This document shows, piece after piece, positions 47,163 through 57,100 of a DNA stretch of 64,000 nucleotides. Location: NCBI GenBank assembly GCA_944321945.1, contig CALUNE010000006.1, positions 1 through 64,000 of the forward strand, read 5' to 3'. Position 1 is the stretch's first letter, and each line of letters starts with the position of its first letter. A model generated the notes under the pieces. That model was not told the DNA's origin, searched no databases, and worked only from the letters and a program-made list of their open reading frames with translations. The translations under genes and the position numbers were made by a program. Source of the stretch: an uncultured Alistipes sp. GTDB taxonomy: Bacteria > Bacteroidota > Bacteroidia > Bacteroidales > Rikenellaceae.

Positions 47163-47741
47163 TCATCCGGCGGGTGGTTGCTGCGACTGCCTGTGCAGGC
47201 GCTGCCAACGCTCCGAGACCCACATGACGCCCAGTCCGATGCCGACCCCCACGACCGATTCGAGAAAACGCAGCAGGCAGTTGATGGCCGGCGGCAGGCG
47301 GGGGTTCTCCTGCGAGATGAGCAGGATGACGATCAGCGTGATGGTGGCGATGTGGCCGTTGACGTAGATGCCCAGCAGCATGCTGACGATCTCGAGCAGG
47401 AAGATCGTGACGAGCATCCCGGCCACGGAGAAGTGCCAGATGCTCAGATAACAGAAGGCGATCAGGGCGCCGATGAAGGTTCCCAGCACCCGCATCCAGC
47501 CCACAGGCAGCGATTGTCTGAGCCCGGGTTTCTGCAGCACGACCACCACCGACGTACAGGCCAGCATGGCCCCCATCCAGTGCGAGGCCGCGTGGAACGG
47601 GCCCGTGACGTAGGTCCCCACGAGGTAGGCCAGCAGTACGCCGATGCATGTGGCGGCGGCATTCACGGGCTGGATTCTTCCCGCCATCCGGCTCAGGAAC
47701 GATTGGCGGGCAGGCGGGGTGTCAGGTGTCGGGGAGGTCAT
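47163..47741 (-). CDS. FUSC/aromatic-acid-exporter-like membrane protein
   Basis: 192 aa with about six membrane helices (near 24-45, 53-70, 85-105, 107-128, 130-145, 156-176) and a short basic tail. The helix pattern and PVGWMRVLGTFIGALIAFCYL fit the N-terminal half of FUSC/ArAE-type proteins; no cytoplasmic C-terminal domain is present. Possibly an efflux or stress-related transporter subunit. The start is uncertain: ATGs at 47750 and 47798 are in the same frame. Confidence 0.7.
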   Translation of the reverse strand: MTSPTPDTPPARQSFLSRMAGRIQPVNAAATCIGVLLAYLVGTYVTGPFHAASHWMGAMLACTSVVVVLQKPGLRQSLPVGWMRVLGTFIGALIAFCYLSIWHFSVAGMLVTIFLLEIVSMLLGIYVNGHIATITLIVILLISQENPRLPPAINCLLRFLESVVGVGIGLGVMWVSERWQRLHRQSQQPPAG

Positions 47742-47935
47742 GCCCTGCATCCCTGCAAGAAACGGACCGAAGCCGCTCCATCGGTCGCGAAGTAACATTT
47801 TGTAACCGTGTGGCGACCTCTTCCGGGATGAAACTTTCGTCCCGCAGAGGGCCTTCTGGCGGCGATTTCGGCAAAAAGTGATGTTAAAAGGTGCTATTTT
47901 TTTGTTTGAAAAGTCCATTTTTACATAAAAACCGT
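47742..47935. other. Spacer upstream of the FUSC-like and sigma factor genes
   Basis: The 264-bp spacer between the divergent FUSC-like gene and the ECF sigma gene turns AT-rich from about 47880. Only the sigma-gene -7 box is recognised. Minus-strand promoter not identified. Confidence 0.4.
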
Positions 47936-47943
47936 TAACTTTG
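47936..47943 (+). promoter_or_regulatory. -7 box of the ECF sigma factor gene
   Basis: TAACTTTG, an exact TAnnTTTG, 62 nt upstream of the sigma ATG, in an AT-rich tract. No clear -33 TTG at 19-21 bp. Confidence 0.65.
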
Positions 47944-48005
47944 TAAATTGAGTTAGGTAAATCCGTCCAGTCCCGTCCGCGGACCGTCGGGTGACAGGTA
48001 ATGAG

Positions 48006-48542
48006 ATGAAGATTTCCGTGTCACGAATCAAGCAGCATGATGTGGACCACTTCGAGGAGGTCTACAAATTCTATATGCCCCTGCTGCACCGCTTCGCCTT
48101 GCAGTATACCTACGACTCCGGAACCGCCAAGGATCTGGTCCACGACGCCTTCCTTTGGGTGTGGAACAATGCGGACAAGATCCGCGAAAACGGCAATCTC
48201 GCCGCCCTGCTTTTCCGGCTGGTGCGCAGCAACTGTCTGAACTATCTGCGTTCGCTCGGCATCCGCGACCGCAACGATGTCAAATATGCCGAAGCCATGG
48301 CCGAAATCGACTCCCTGCTCGAAGAGCCCGGTATGGACGACCTGGGTCTTTTGCGCCACCAGTGGCTGCTGCGCGCGCTGAAGCTCCTCCCCAAACGCGG
48401 CCGCGAAGCCCTCGAACTCCATTTCGTCCGCAACATGCACACCAAGGCGATTGCTCTGGAGATGAGTGTCTCCGAATCGACCGTCAAAACCCATCTGAAA
48501 CGGGCTCTGAAAACCCTGCGCGACGACATGGACGAAAAGTAA
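48006..48542 (+). CDS. ECF-type RNA polymerase sigma-70 factor
   Basis: 178 aa, sigma regions 2 and 4 only. Region 2: YDSGTAKDLVHDAFLWVWNN (-10 recognition and core binding). Region 4: LPKRGREALELHFVRNMHTKAIA then SVSESTVKTHLKRALKTLR (helix-turn-helix). This is the Bacteroidetes type that pairs with FecR anti-sigma factors and STN-bearing SusC receptors, all present downstream. The ATG at 48006 (MKISVSRIKQ) is chosen over an in-frame GTG 5 codons upstream. A strong terminator follows before the anti-sigma gene. Confidence 0.93.
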   Translation: MKISVSRIKQHDVDHFEEVYKFYMPLLHRFALQYTYDSGTAKDLVHDAFLWVWNNADKIRENGNLAALLFRLVRSNCLNYLRSLGIRDRNDVKYAEAMAEIDSLLEEPGMDDLGLLRHQWLLRALKLLPKRGREALELHFVRNMHTKAIALEMSVSESTVKTHLKRALKTLRDDMDEK

Positions 48543-48614
48543 AATCGCCCGGGCGGATACTTTTTGAAAAAAAAGTTTCCGATTTGTCCCCCTTTTTTCC
48601 GATCAATGTGTATT

Positions 48615-48660
48615 ACTACTGAACGCGCCCCCTGCAGGGGCGGAATTCAGTAGTTTTTTT
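48615..48660 (+). terminator. Terminator between sigma and anti-sigma genes
   Basis: A long stem of two parts (ACTACTGAA/TTCAGTAGT outside, CGCCCC/GGGGCG inside) is followed by seven Ts. It lies 72 bp after the sigma stop and 88 bp before the FecR start. Confidence 0.9.
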
Positions 48661-48748
48661 GTCGCTACGCATTCCCGGTTCCGAAGAGCCGGCCTGCGGA
48701 CCCGCTCCGACATGATGTCGCGTGCGGAGCGGCCTTACCGATAGAAGC

Positions 48749-49921
48749 ATGTCCGACAAATCGATCGATTGGAACCTCCTGCGCAAGGTGCGCAATCATA
48801 CGGCCGATGCCCGTGAACGGGCGGCGTTCGAGGCGTGGTTGCGGGCCGACTCACGTCACAGGGCCTATTACGAGCGGCTCCGTGAGGCGGAAACCCGGCG
48901 TGAGGACCGGCCGCTGCGTGTCGACGAGACGTTCGCCGAACTGCGCAAATCGCTCGTGTCGCGACCTGCCGTCTCCCGGTCCTCGTTCCCGATACGCTAT
49001 GCGGCTGTTGCGGCGGTCATCCTGCTCTGTGTGGCCGGGGTCGTCTGGCAGCAGTTCAGCAACGACCACGAGACGGAGCGCGTCTGCGATCTCTTGGCCC
49101 GGGAATACCTCCCCGCATCGGACCGCGCCATGCTGATCGTCAACGACACCTGCTACAACCTGGGCCGGGGCGAGAACCTCTCGCTCGACGTGGCCGGCGG
49201 CCGTATCGAAAACGACGGATCCGAACGCCTGAAATATTCGGCCGACGCCGGAACCCGCGCCGTGCAGAACCGGCTGGTCATCCCGCGCGGCGGCTTCTAT
49301 TCGGTCTGTCTGGAGGACGGTACCGTCGTGACGCTCAACGCCGAATCGGAACTGATCTATCCGTCGGTCTTCGATGCGCACAGCCGCGAGGTCGAGCTCC
49401 GCGGCGAGGCCTTCTTCGAAGTGGCGCACGATGCCGACCGTCCGTTCTACGTGCGGGTCAGCGGCTACCGCATTCAGGTGCTGGGCACGCGCTTCAACGT
49501 CTCGGCCTACGAGGACGAATCCCTCCACCATACGACGCTCGTCGAGGGAAGCGTGCGGATCCTCGACGAATCGTCGCAAACCGTCTGCCGGGAGCTGCTG
49601 CTGCGTCCCGGCGAACAGTTCTCGCACGATCTCGCCACCTCCCGCTCGATGGTCACCCGCGTCGATACGCGCCGGTATACGGCCTGGATGGAGGGCGAGT
49701 TCGTCTTCGACAACACCCCCCTGGGTGACGTGCTGCGTACCGTCTCGCGATGGTACGACTTCCGTTACGAAATCACCGATCCTGCTTTGGAAAAATATAC
49801 GTTTTCGGGTCAGATCAGCATGAAAGGTACGTCGGACTATCTGTTCCGCGTCCTCCACGAGGCCTACATTCCCGTTACGCTGCGCTTCGAGGAGGGGATT
49901 CTCTACCTCGACAAACGCTGA
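48749..49921 (+). CDS. FecR-family anti-sigma factor
   Basis: 390 aa. Cytoplasmic N-terminal sigma-binding part (about 1-80), one membrane helix (about 84-102), periplasmic FecR domain (about 185-270: GGFYSVCLEDGTVVTLNAES, VELRGEAFFEVAHD) and a C-terminal DUF4974-type domain (about 320-390: FDNTPLGDVLRTVSRWYDFRY). It should hold the ECF sigma until the STN domain of a loaded SusC contacts it. The ATG at 48749 follows a GTG at 48722 that is less likely. It heads a tightly spaced array running to the window end; gap to SusC 36 nt. Confidence 0.93.
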   Translation: MSDKSIDWNLLRKVRNHTADARERAAFEAWLRADSRHRAYYERLREAETRREDRPLRVDETFAELRKSLVSRPAVSRSSFPIRYAAVAAVILLCVAGVVWQQFSNDHETERVCDLLAREYLPASDRAMLIVNDTCYNLGRGENLSLDVAGGRIENDGSERLKYSADAGTRAVQNRLVIPRGGFYSVCLEDGTVVTLNAESELIYPSVFDAHSREVELRGEAFFEVAHDADRPFYVRVSGYRIQVLGTRFNVSAYEDESLHHTTLVEGSVRILDESSQTVCRELLLRPGEQFSHDLATSRSMVTRVDTRRYTAWMEGEFVFDNTPLGDVLRTVSRWYDFRYEITDPALEKYTFSGQISMKGTSDYLFRVLHEAYIPVTLRFEEGILYLDKR

Positions 49922-49957
49922 CCCACGATGTTTAACCCTTAAAACCAAGCCGATGAA

Positions 49958-52645
49958 ATGAAGCAAATCTACACGTTGAATTTCGCTTTTGTGCTGCGTC
50001 CGATCGGAGGTCTGGCCCTGCTTCTGCTGGCAGGGTCCGTGACAGGAGCCACCCCCCCCCTTCAGAACGGGGACTCTGCACTCATACGACGCACATATGA
50101 GGTCGAAGCGGAACATTCGACCGATCTGGTGATTACGGCCGCGCAGCTACGGGCCATCAATCCGGTGAATCTCTGGGACGCGATTTCATTTTATGAACCG
50201 TCGATCGGCACCTCCTGGGAGGAGAATCAGGGGGCCAGTCCGCTCTACGGTGCCGGAGAGATGACGCTTCGGGGCTCGAAACGTTGGGGGCGGGACGAGC
50301 GCTCGAAGCCTGCACGGCCGACCTACGTCATCGACGGAGCCCTGGTCGATGCACGGAAGTTCTTCGACATGGACATCAACGACGTGCGGCGGATCATCAT
50401 CCGCAAGGACCCCGCCTCGTTGACGCGCTATGGAATCCGCGGTGCCGACGGCGTCGTGGAGATGGAGACCTTCAAACCCGTCAAGGGGCCGATGAAGATC
50501 CGCTACAGCTTCGACGGCATCGTCGAGTGGGCCGATCTGTCGTCGTATCATCTGATGAGCGCAGCCGAGGGGCTCGGACTGCTGCAGCGCGAGGGGCTGA
50601 CGACGGGAAGCGCCGCTTCGATGCAGCAGTATCTCGAGGCGCGAACCAATACCGACTGGCCGCGGGAGCTGACCCGTCCGGTCTTCAGCCACCGCCACAA
50701 GATCACGATCGACGGCGGCGACGACCATGTGAAATATGCCCTCACGGGACGTATTTCGCCCTCCAACAAGGGGGTTCTCCGCGGTTCGGAGAGGGAGATT
50801 CTCGGCATCGGCGCCTACATCGAGTACCGCTACAAGTCGTTCCGCATCTCCAACGAACTGACCTACGACAAGGTTGAGACCGATTCGAAGCTCTTCGGTT
50901 CGTTCGGCGACTACGCCCGCACGCCGGCCTGGCTCGAACCCGGCAACGGCCGCGGCGGATACCTCAAGACGATGGGCTTCGACGACGATCTGCGGAAGTT
51001 CGAAAATCCGCTCTACGAGCTTTCGCTCGGGTCGTTCCACCGCAACAAGACCTATTCGGTCTTCGACAACGTGCGCCTGTCGCTCGATCTGGGGGCGGGA
51101 TTCGCCCTCAACGGCCGCTTCTCCTACGTGCGCGACCAGATCCGCACGGATACCTACGTCTCGCCTTCGTCGTGGCGCTACGCCTCGGCACCGGCCGGCA
51201 CCTACACCGGACGTTACGGCATCGCCCGCTCGGCGACGCAGACCTTCGACGGACGTCTGGCCCTGACCTATGCCGGGCAGAGCGGCCGTTCGTCCTACGG
51301 CGCCTCGCTGTCGGCCGACCTCTTCGGCGGCGTCTACAACATGGAGAGCTATGCCGGCGTGGGCATCACCACCGACAAGATGGGCTACATCTCCTTCACG
51401 CAGTCCTACGATTTCGATACGGATCCCTACGCGTGGCGGTATTACGACCGTACGGCCGGCGGCTCGCTCGAGGCCTACTATGCGTTCGACGACCGTTACG
51501 AGGTGCGGGCTTCGGCGCGGCTCGACCGTTCGTCGATGCTCGCTCCGCAGAATCGCACGGCCCTCTTCTACGGCGTCTCCGTGGCCTGGAACATCGCCCG
51601 GGAATCCTTCCTGCGGGATGCCGGGTGGCTCGACCGGCTGACGCTGGCCGCCGCCTACGGCACCACCGGCGCCGTCGATGCCGCCAGCTCCGACTATGTG
51701 GTCTCCTACAGCAGCAACATCGGCAACGAATACATCTACAACTATTACCTGATCGGATCGTCGATCGCCTGCATGCCCAACCCCTCGCTCAAGTGGCGCA
51801 CGGGCGTCAACCGCAGCCTTTCGCTGCAGGCCTCCATGGCCCGCCGCATCGATCTGCGCGTCAACCTCTACTGGAACGACGCCAGGGATCTGCTGACCGT
51901 CGAACCGCTCGACCAGGCCACCGGATACCGTTACAACGTCTCCAACGGCGGGCGGATCCGCAACTCCGGCATCGAGTATTATCTCAATGCACGGGTTTAC
52001 GAACGTCCGGGATTCTCCGTCGCTCTCTTCACCGCGGGAAGCCACAACCGCAACCGGATCGAGGAGCTGCCCGGCTACTTTGCCTCCTGGTACAACGCCG
52101 GTCTGGCTGCCGACGAAGCTCCGCTCGTCGAGGGTGAGTCGGTCAATGCGGTGAGTGCCGTGCCGAGTTCATTCGACGGAACGGTCGAACGCGTCACGGG
52201 CCCCGCAACGATCGTCGGTACGACGGATCCCGATCTGACGGGTAATTTCGGCGTGAGCGTCAACTGGCGGCAGCTGACCTTCGGCGCCGCCTTCGACTAC
52301 CGCATCGGCGGCTCGATCTTCAACCAGACGCTCTACGACGTGCAGTTCGGCAGTGCGCTGCAGAATCTCGACCGGCGTGCGCTGCAGAGCTCGCTGCGTC
52401 ACCCGTTCGAGGGCGATCCGGCCCGGCTGTCGCGCTTCGTCGAACGTCTCGATGCGCTGAACTTCTCCTCGCTGCAGGTGGGTTACCGCTTCCGCTCGCA
52501 GCTCATCGAGAAGATCCGGCTGCGCAACCTGGCCCTCTACGTGACGGGCAACAACCTCTTCTATCGGTCGAGCGTCGACCGCCAGCGCGGTACGGTCTAT
52601 CCCTTCTCGCGCAATGTCACCCTGTCGCTGCGTGCGACCTTCTAA
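49958..52645 (+). CDS. Short SusC-like TonB-dependent outer-membrane protein lacking N-terminal extension domains
   Basis: 895 aa, about 200 shorter than usual SusC. Signal peptide (about 1-31). Both the STN and the carboxypeptidase-regulatory-like domains are missing; the plug begins almost at once (LVITAAQLRAINPVNLWDAISF, then RPTYVIDGALVDARKFF and IRKDPASLTRYGIRGADGVVEM). The barrel ends NVTLSLRATF with the terminal Phe. It pairs with the SusD 18 nt downstream. It probably imports a substrate but cannot signal to FecR itself. A single reading frame, so not an obvious truncation. Confidence 0.9.
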   Translation: MKQIYTLNFAFVLRPIGGLALLLLAGSVTGATPPLQNGDSALIRRTYEVEAEHSTDLVITAAQLRAINPVNLWDAISFYEPSIGTSWEENQGASPLYGAGEMTLRGSKRWGRDERSKPARPTYVIDGALVDARKFFDMDINDVRRIIIRKDPASLTRYGIRGADGVVEMETFKPVKGPMKIRYSFDGIVEWADLSSYHLMSAAEGLGLLQREGLTTGSAASMQQYLEARTNTDWPRELTRPVFSHRHKITIDGGDDHVKYALTGRISPSNKGVLRGSEREILGIGAYIEYRYKSFRISNELTYDKVETDSKLFGSFGDYARTPAWLEPGNGRGGYLKTMGFDDDLRKFENPLYELSLGSFHRNKTYSVFDNVRLSLDLGAGFALNGRFSYVRDQIRTDTYVSPSSWRYASAPAGTYTGRYGIARSATQTFDGRLALTYAGQSGRSSYGASLSADLFGGVYNMESYAGVGITTDKMGYISFTQSYDFDTDPYAWRYYDRTAGGSLEAYYAFDDRYEVRASARLDRSSMLAPQNRTALFYGVSVAWNIARESFLRDAGWLDRLTLAAAYGTTGAVDAASSDYVVSYSSNIGNEYIYNYYLIGSSIACMPNPSLKWRTGVNRSLSLQASMARRIDLRVNLYWNDARDLLTVEPLDQATGYRYNVSNGGRIRNSGIEYYLNARVYERPGFSVALFTAGSHNRNRIEELPGYFASWYNAGLAADEAPLVEGESVNAVSAVPSSFDGTVERVTGPATIVGTTDPDLTGNFGVSVNWRQLTFGAAFDYRIGGSIFNQTLYDVQFGSALQNLDRRALQSSLRHPFEGDPARLSRFVERLDALNFSSLQVGYRFRSQLIEKIRLRNLALYVTGNNLFYRSSVDRQRGTVYPFSRNVTLSLRATF

Positions 52646-52663
52646 CCGCTAAATGATGAAGCC

Positions 52664-54142
52664 ATGAAGATGAAAAAAATATGTATGCTGCTTGCGTGTG
52701 CGGTGACGGTGTCGTGCAACGACTGGTTCGGCATCACGCCCGACGGCTCGTCCGTTCCCGAAGACCGCTTCTTCCGGAACGAGAACGCCTACCTCAACGC
52801 CCTGACGGACATCTATACGCAGCTGCGCGCCGAGAGCCTCTACGGACGGACGCTGTCGGTGGGCGAGGTGGAGTTCATGGGGCAGAACTTCCGACCGGCG
52901 GATGCGCTCCAGACGGCCGCCGCATCGCTCGACTATGCCGACGCAACGTTCGCCGGAGCCATCGAGCAGACCTACGTCGACATGTACCGCGCCATCGCGG
53001 CCTGCAACAACCTCATCGAACACATCGAAAACACCCGCGTCGTCTTCAACGACAAGGACCGCAAACACATCATCACGGGTGAACTCTACGGACTGCGTGC
53101 CGCCCTGCATTTCGAACTGCTGCGGCTCTTCCATCCGGCCTGGACCGTCGATCCGGACTTCGTCGGGCTCCGTTACATGACGCATTTCGGCATGACGGTC
53201 TCCGAACCCCTCTCGACACGGCTCTTCGTGGAGCGGGTCCTCGCCGATCTGGACCGTGCGGCCGAAGAGCTCAAGGACCGGGATCCCATCTTCGAGGGTT
53301 ACTCCCTCTCGTCGGTGCTTCCCGGTGAGATCGATTCGCGGCTGCGCACCTTCTGCATGAACTACTATGCCGTACGCGGCATGCGGGCCCGCGTCTGCCT
53401 CTACATGGGCGATTACATCCAGGCGGCCGCCTGTGCCGAGGAGGTCTTCGAGCACCTGACCCTCGTCGACAAGACCTACCGGCTCTTCTATTTCTGCGCC
53501 CCGGGCGAATACGGCGACGACTACAGCTTCTCGCGCGAACATCTCTTCGGCGTGTCGACCCTGCCGGGCGGTTTCGACGAACTGACCGACAAGCTCTACG
53601 GCGAGGGCGGCGCCGAGGTGACGGCCCATTACGCCGGGCTCTTCACCGACAGCCGCGACACGCGTTACCGCGACTGGTTCGACAACAGCCAGCCTGACCG
53701 TGTGCTGATGTCACGCAAGTTCGGCCCGCAGTCGGTGTTGAGCGGCTATACGTCGACCGGCGGTTCGGAGCAGGTGCTGCCGTGCCGCATTCCGTTCATC
53801 AAGCTGGGCGAGATGGCGCTGATCCGCACCGAGGCGCTGGTGCGCCAGGGCGATGCGGACGCGGCGACGGCCGCCGCACGGCTCGTCGAGATGCAGCAGG
53901 CCCGCGACGTGACGGAGGTGGCCGACCGGCTGGCGGATCCCGCCTTCACGCCCGAGCAGCTGCTCGAATACGTCGAGCTCGAATACCGGCGCGACTTCTT
54001 CGGCGAAGGCCAGCTCTTCCATTACTACAAGCGGCTGAACCGGACCTCCATCCCGCAATACGACGGCACCGAGCGTGCGATGACCGCAGACGACTACACC
54101 TGGCCGATTCCGGCAGTCTCCGTGCAAGCCAACCAGCTCTAA
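52664..54142 (+). CDS. SusD/RagB-family lipoprotein
   Basis: 492 aa. Lipobox VTVSC (Cys18). SusD pattern: AIAACNNLIEHIENT, ELYGLRAALHFELLRLFHPAW and the C-terminal ELEYRRDFFGEGQLFHYYKRLNR. Binding lid for the short SusC upstream; the second SusC starts 13 nt later. Confidence 0.93.
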   Translation: MKMKKICMLLACAVTVSCNDWFGITPDGSSVPEDRFFRNENAYLNALTDIYTQLRAESLYGRTLSVGEVEFMGQNFRPADALQTAAASLDYADATFAGAIEQTYVDMYRAIAACNNLIEHIENTRVVFNDKDRKHIITGELYGLRAALHFELLRLFHPAWTVDPDFVGLRYMTHFGMTVSEPLSTRLFVERVLADLDRAAEELKDRDPIFEGYSLSSVLPGEIDSRLRTFCMNYYAVRGMRARVCLYMGDYIQAAACAEEVFEHLTLVDKTYRLFYFCAPGEYGDDYSFSREHLFGVSTLPGGFDELTDKLYGEGGAEVTAHYAGLFTDSRDTRYRDWFDNSQPDRVLMSRKFGPQSVLSGYTSTGGSEQVLPCRIPFIKLGEMALIRTEALVRQGDADAATAAARLVEMQQARDVTEVADRLADPAFTPEQLLEYVELEYRRDFFGEGQLFHYYKRLNRTSIPQYDGTERAMTADDYTWPIPAVSVQANQL

Positions 54143-54155
54143 AAACGCAACGATC

Positions 54156-57100
54156 ATGATGAAACATACGCAAAAATTGAGTGCCGGCCTGCTGAAGGGG
54201 TTCGTGCGGTTGCTCTTTGCGGCAGCCGTCGTGCTGATCCCCGCTTCGGCCCTGGCTCAGAAAATATCGATCAATGTCGCCTCGAAGCCCTTGAGCGAGG
54301 TCTTCCAGCAGATCAAGAAGGCTTCGGGCTACCAGGTCTTCTATGCCAACCAGAATGTCGATGACCGGCGCGTGGTGACGTTCCGCGCCACGAATGCCGA
54401 TCTGCGCGACATTCTCGACCGCCTGTGCAAGGCCGCCGGCCTGAGCTACCGCATCGTCGACCATACGATCGTGGTCTCCGTGGCACGCAACGCCGCTTCG
54501 GCCTCCGCCCCGGCCGCCACCCCCACACCCGCTGCACCGCGGTTCACCGTTTCGGGCTACGTCCTGGACGAGAACAAACGCCCCGTATCCTACGCGTCGG
54601 TGGTTCAGAAGGGTGCCACGCACAACGGCGTTTCGACCGATGAACAGGGCTTCTTTACCCTGTCACTGCCCTCGGGCACTGCTTCGATCATCGTCTCGTG
54701 CGTCGGCATGAAGACCCAGACCATCGAGGTCAACAACCAGCCTTCGTTCGACATCTACCTCGAACCCGAGATCAACAACATCGCCGCTACGGTCGTCACG
54801 GGTTTCATGCCCAAGGCGAAAAACAGCTTCACGGGTACGGCCGTCGTGGTCAAGGGCGAGGAGCTGCGTACGGTCAACAGCACGAGCTTCTTCGATGCGC
54901 TGAAGGTCTTCGACCCCTCGTTCCAGGTGGTCGACGTGCGCGGAGTCTTCGGCTCGGACCCGAACTACATCCCCGAACAGATCGAGATCCGCGGTCAGAA
55001 CAGCTTCCCCGAGATCTCGGGCAGCACGCTGAAGACGATGACCAGTCTGCCGATCTTCATCCTCGACGGCTTCGAGGTCAAGGTGCAGCAGATCTACGAC
55101 CTGGACATGAACCGCATCCAGAGCGTGACGATCCTCAAGGATGCCTCGGCCACGGCCATCTACGGTTCGCGCGCCGCCAACGGCGTCATCGTCATCGAGA
55201 CCAAGAACCCCGAACCGGGCGTGCTGCGCGTGAGCTACACGCTCACGGGCGGTGTCAGCATCCCCGACCTCTCGTCCTACAACCTGATGAATGCCTCGCA
55301 GGCGTTGGAGTTCCAGCGGCTGTCGGGCCTGTTCGATCCTCCGGTCCTGGATGAGGACGGCGGCAGCTACGCCAACTCCTACAACCTGATCCGCAAGGAG
55401 ATTCTCTCGGGTGTGGATACCTACTGGCTGTCGAAACCCCTGCGCGTGGGTCTGCAGCAGCGCCACTCGATCATCATCGAGGGAAGCGTCAACCGGCTGC
55501 GCGCCAACCAGGGCAACGTGCGCTATCAGGTCAACCTCTCCCTGGGCCAGAACGACGGCGTGATGAAGGAGTCGGGACGTATGACCTACGGCGCCGGCAC
55601 GAAGCTCATCTATTCGCACTCGAGCCTGCGCATTACGAACGACCTGCAGTTCTCGGCCACGAAGAGCTCCGAATCGCCCTACGGTTCGTTTGCCGACTAC
55701 ACGAAGGCCCTGCCGTATCACCGCGAGAAGGATGCCGACGGCAACTACTACCGCACGCTCTCGCTGCGCAACGTGGCTCCCGACGGCATGCAGCTGGCCG
55801 TCACCTCGTCGCAGCTTTCGCCCGTCTACGAGGCCCGCTACCTGAGCAGCTTCACGAAGGACGACCTGATGAACGTCACCAACAACACGGCCATCGACTG
55901 GACGGTCATTCCGGGGCTGAAGGTTCGCGGTGACTTCTCGGTGAGCAGCGATTTCAGCCGCACGGACATCTATGCCTCGCCGATGAGCTACTCCTACATC
56001 CAGAACAACGACAACGATGTCTCGGATCCGAGCGTGCTCTACGCCCGCGGCAAATACTCGCTGAGCAATTCGACCGACATGACGCTGGCCGGCAAACTGA
56101 TGGTCTCCTATACGAAGGAGGTCGGCAAACACCTGCTGCAGGCGGTGCTGGGCAGCGAAATCCGCGAGGTCAACCGCGAAAGCGACGGATATGTCGTCAC
56201 GGGATTCATGGACGATGCGCTCGACTATCTGTCGTATGCCGTGCAGTATGAGGCCGATTCGCGTCCGTCGGGCAACGAATCGATCGTCCGCTCGGCCGGC
56301 GCCTATCTCAATGCCAACTATTCGTACGACAACCGCTATCTGATTGATCTGACGGGGCGTATCGACGGCTCGTCGATCTACGGCACCAAGCAGCAGACGG
56401 CCCCCTACTGGTCGGTGGGTGTGCGCTGGAACCTCCACAACGAGGCCTTCATGCGCTCGAACGGTCTCTTCTCGCTGCTGGCCCTGCGCGCCAACATCGG
56501 TACGACGGGCAACCAGAGCTTCACGCAGAACCAGGCCATGAGCATGTACACCTATCTGAAGCCCGTCTACGGCAATCTGTTCGGTACGAGCATCTCGGTG
56601 CTGGGCAACCCCGAGCTGGAGTGTCAGACGACCTTCAACCGCAACGTCGGTCTGGAGATGACGCTGCTCAACGGCCTGCTCAACCTCGACATGAACTACT
56701 ACTACAACACCACGCGCGGAAGCCTGACGTCGGTGACCATCGCCCCGTCGATCGGCTTCTCGGAGCTGAAGGTCAACCAGGGCGACATCGTCAACAAGGG
56801 TATCGACTTCTCGATGGCCCTCACGCCCATCCGCACGCAGGACATGCTCCTCTCGCTGACCTTCAACGGCCGCCACAACACCAACATCCTGAGCAAGATC
56901 TCCAACATGCTGCGCAACTACAACGAGATGGTCGGCCAGCGTGTCGAGAGCGAAGGTGATACGAACGTCTTCCTGTTCGAGGAGGGGCAGTCGCTCAATA
57001 CGATCTACGCCGTGCGGAGCCTGGGCATCAACCCCGGAACGGGCCGCGAGGAGTTCCTCACCAAGGACGGAATCCGGACCGACGAGTGGAGCTATGAGGA

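Noticed and set aside
46972..47649. A 225-codon minus-strand frame that contains the Cys-rich leader peptide
   Set aside because: Its upstream part overlaps the FUSC-like gene in another frame on the same strand and crosses the cysK promoter. Only the last 35 codons lie inside the predicted transcript.
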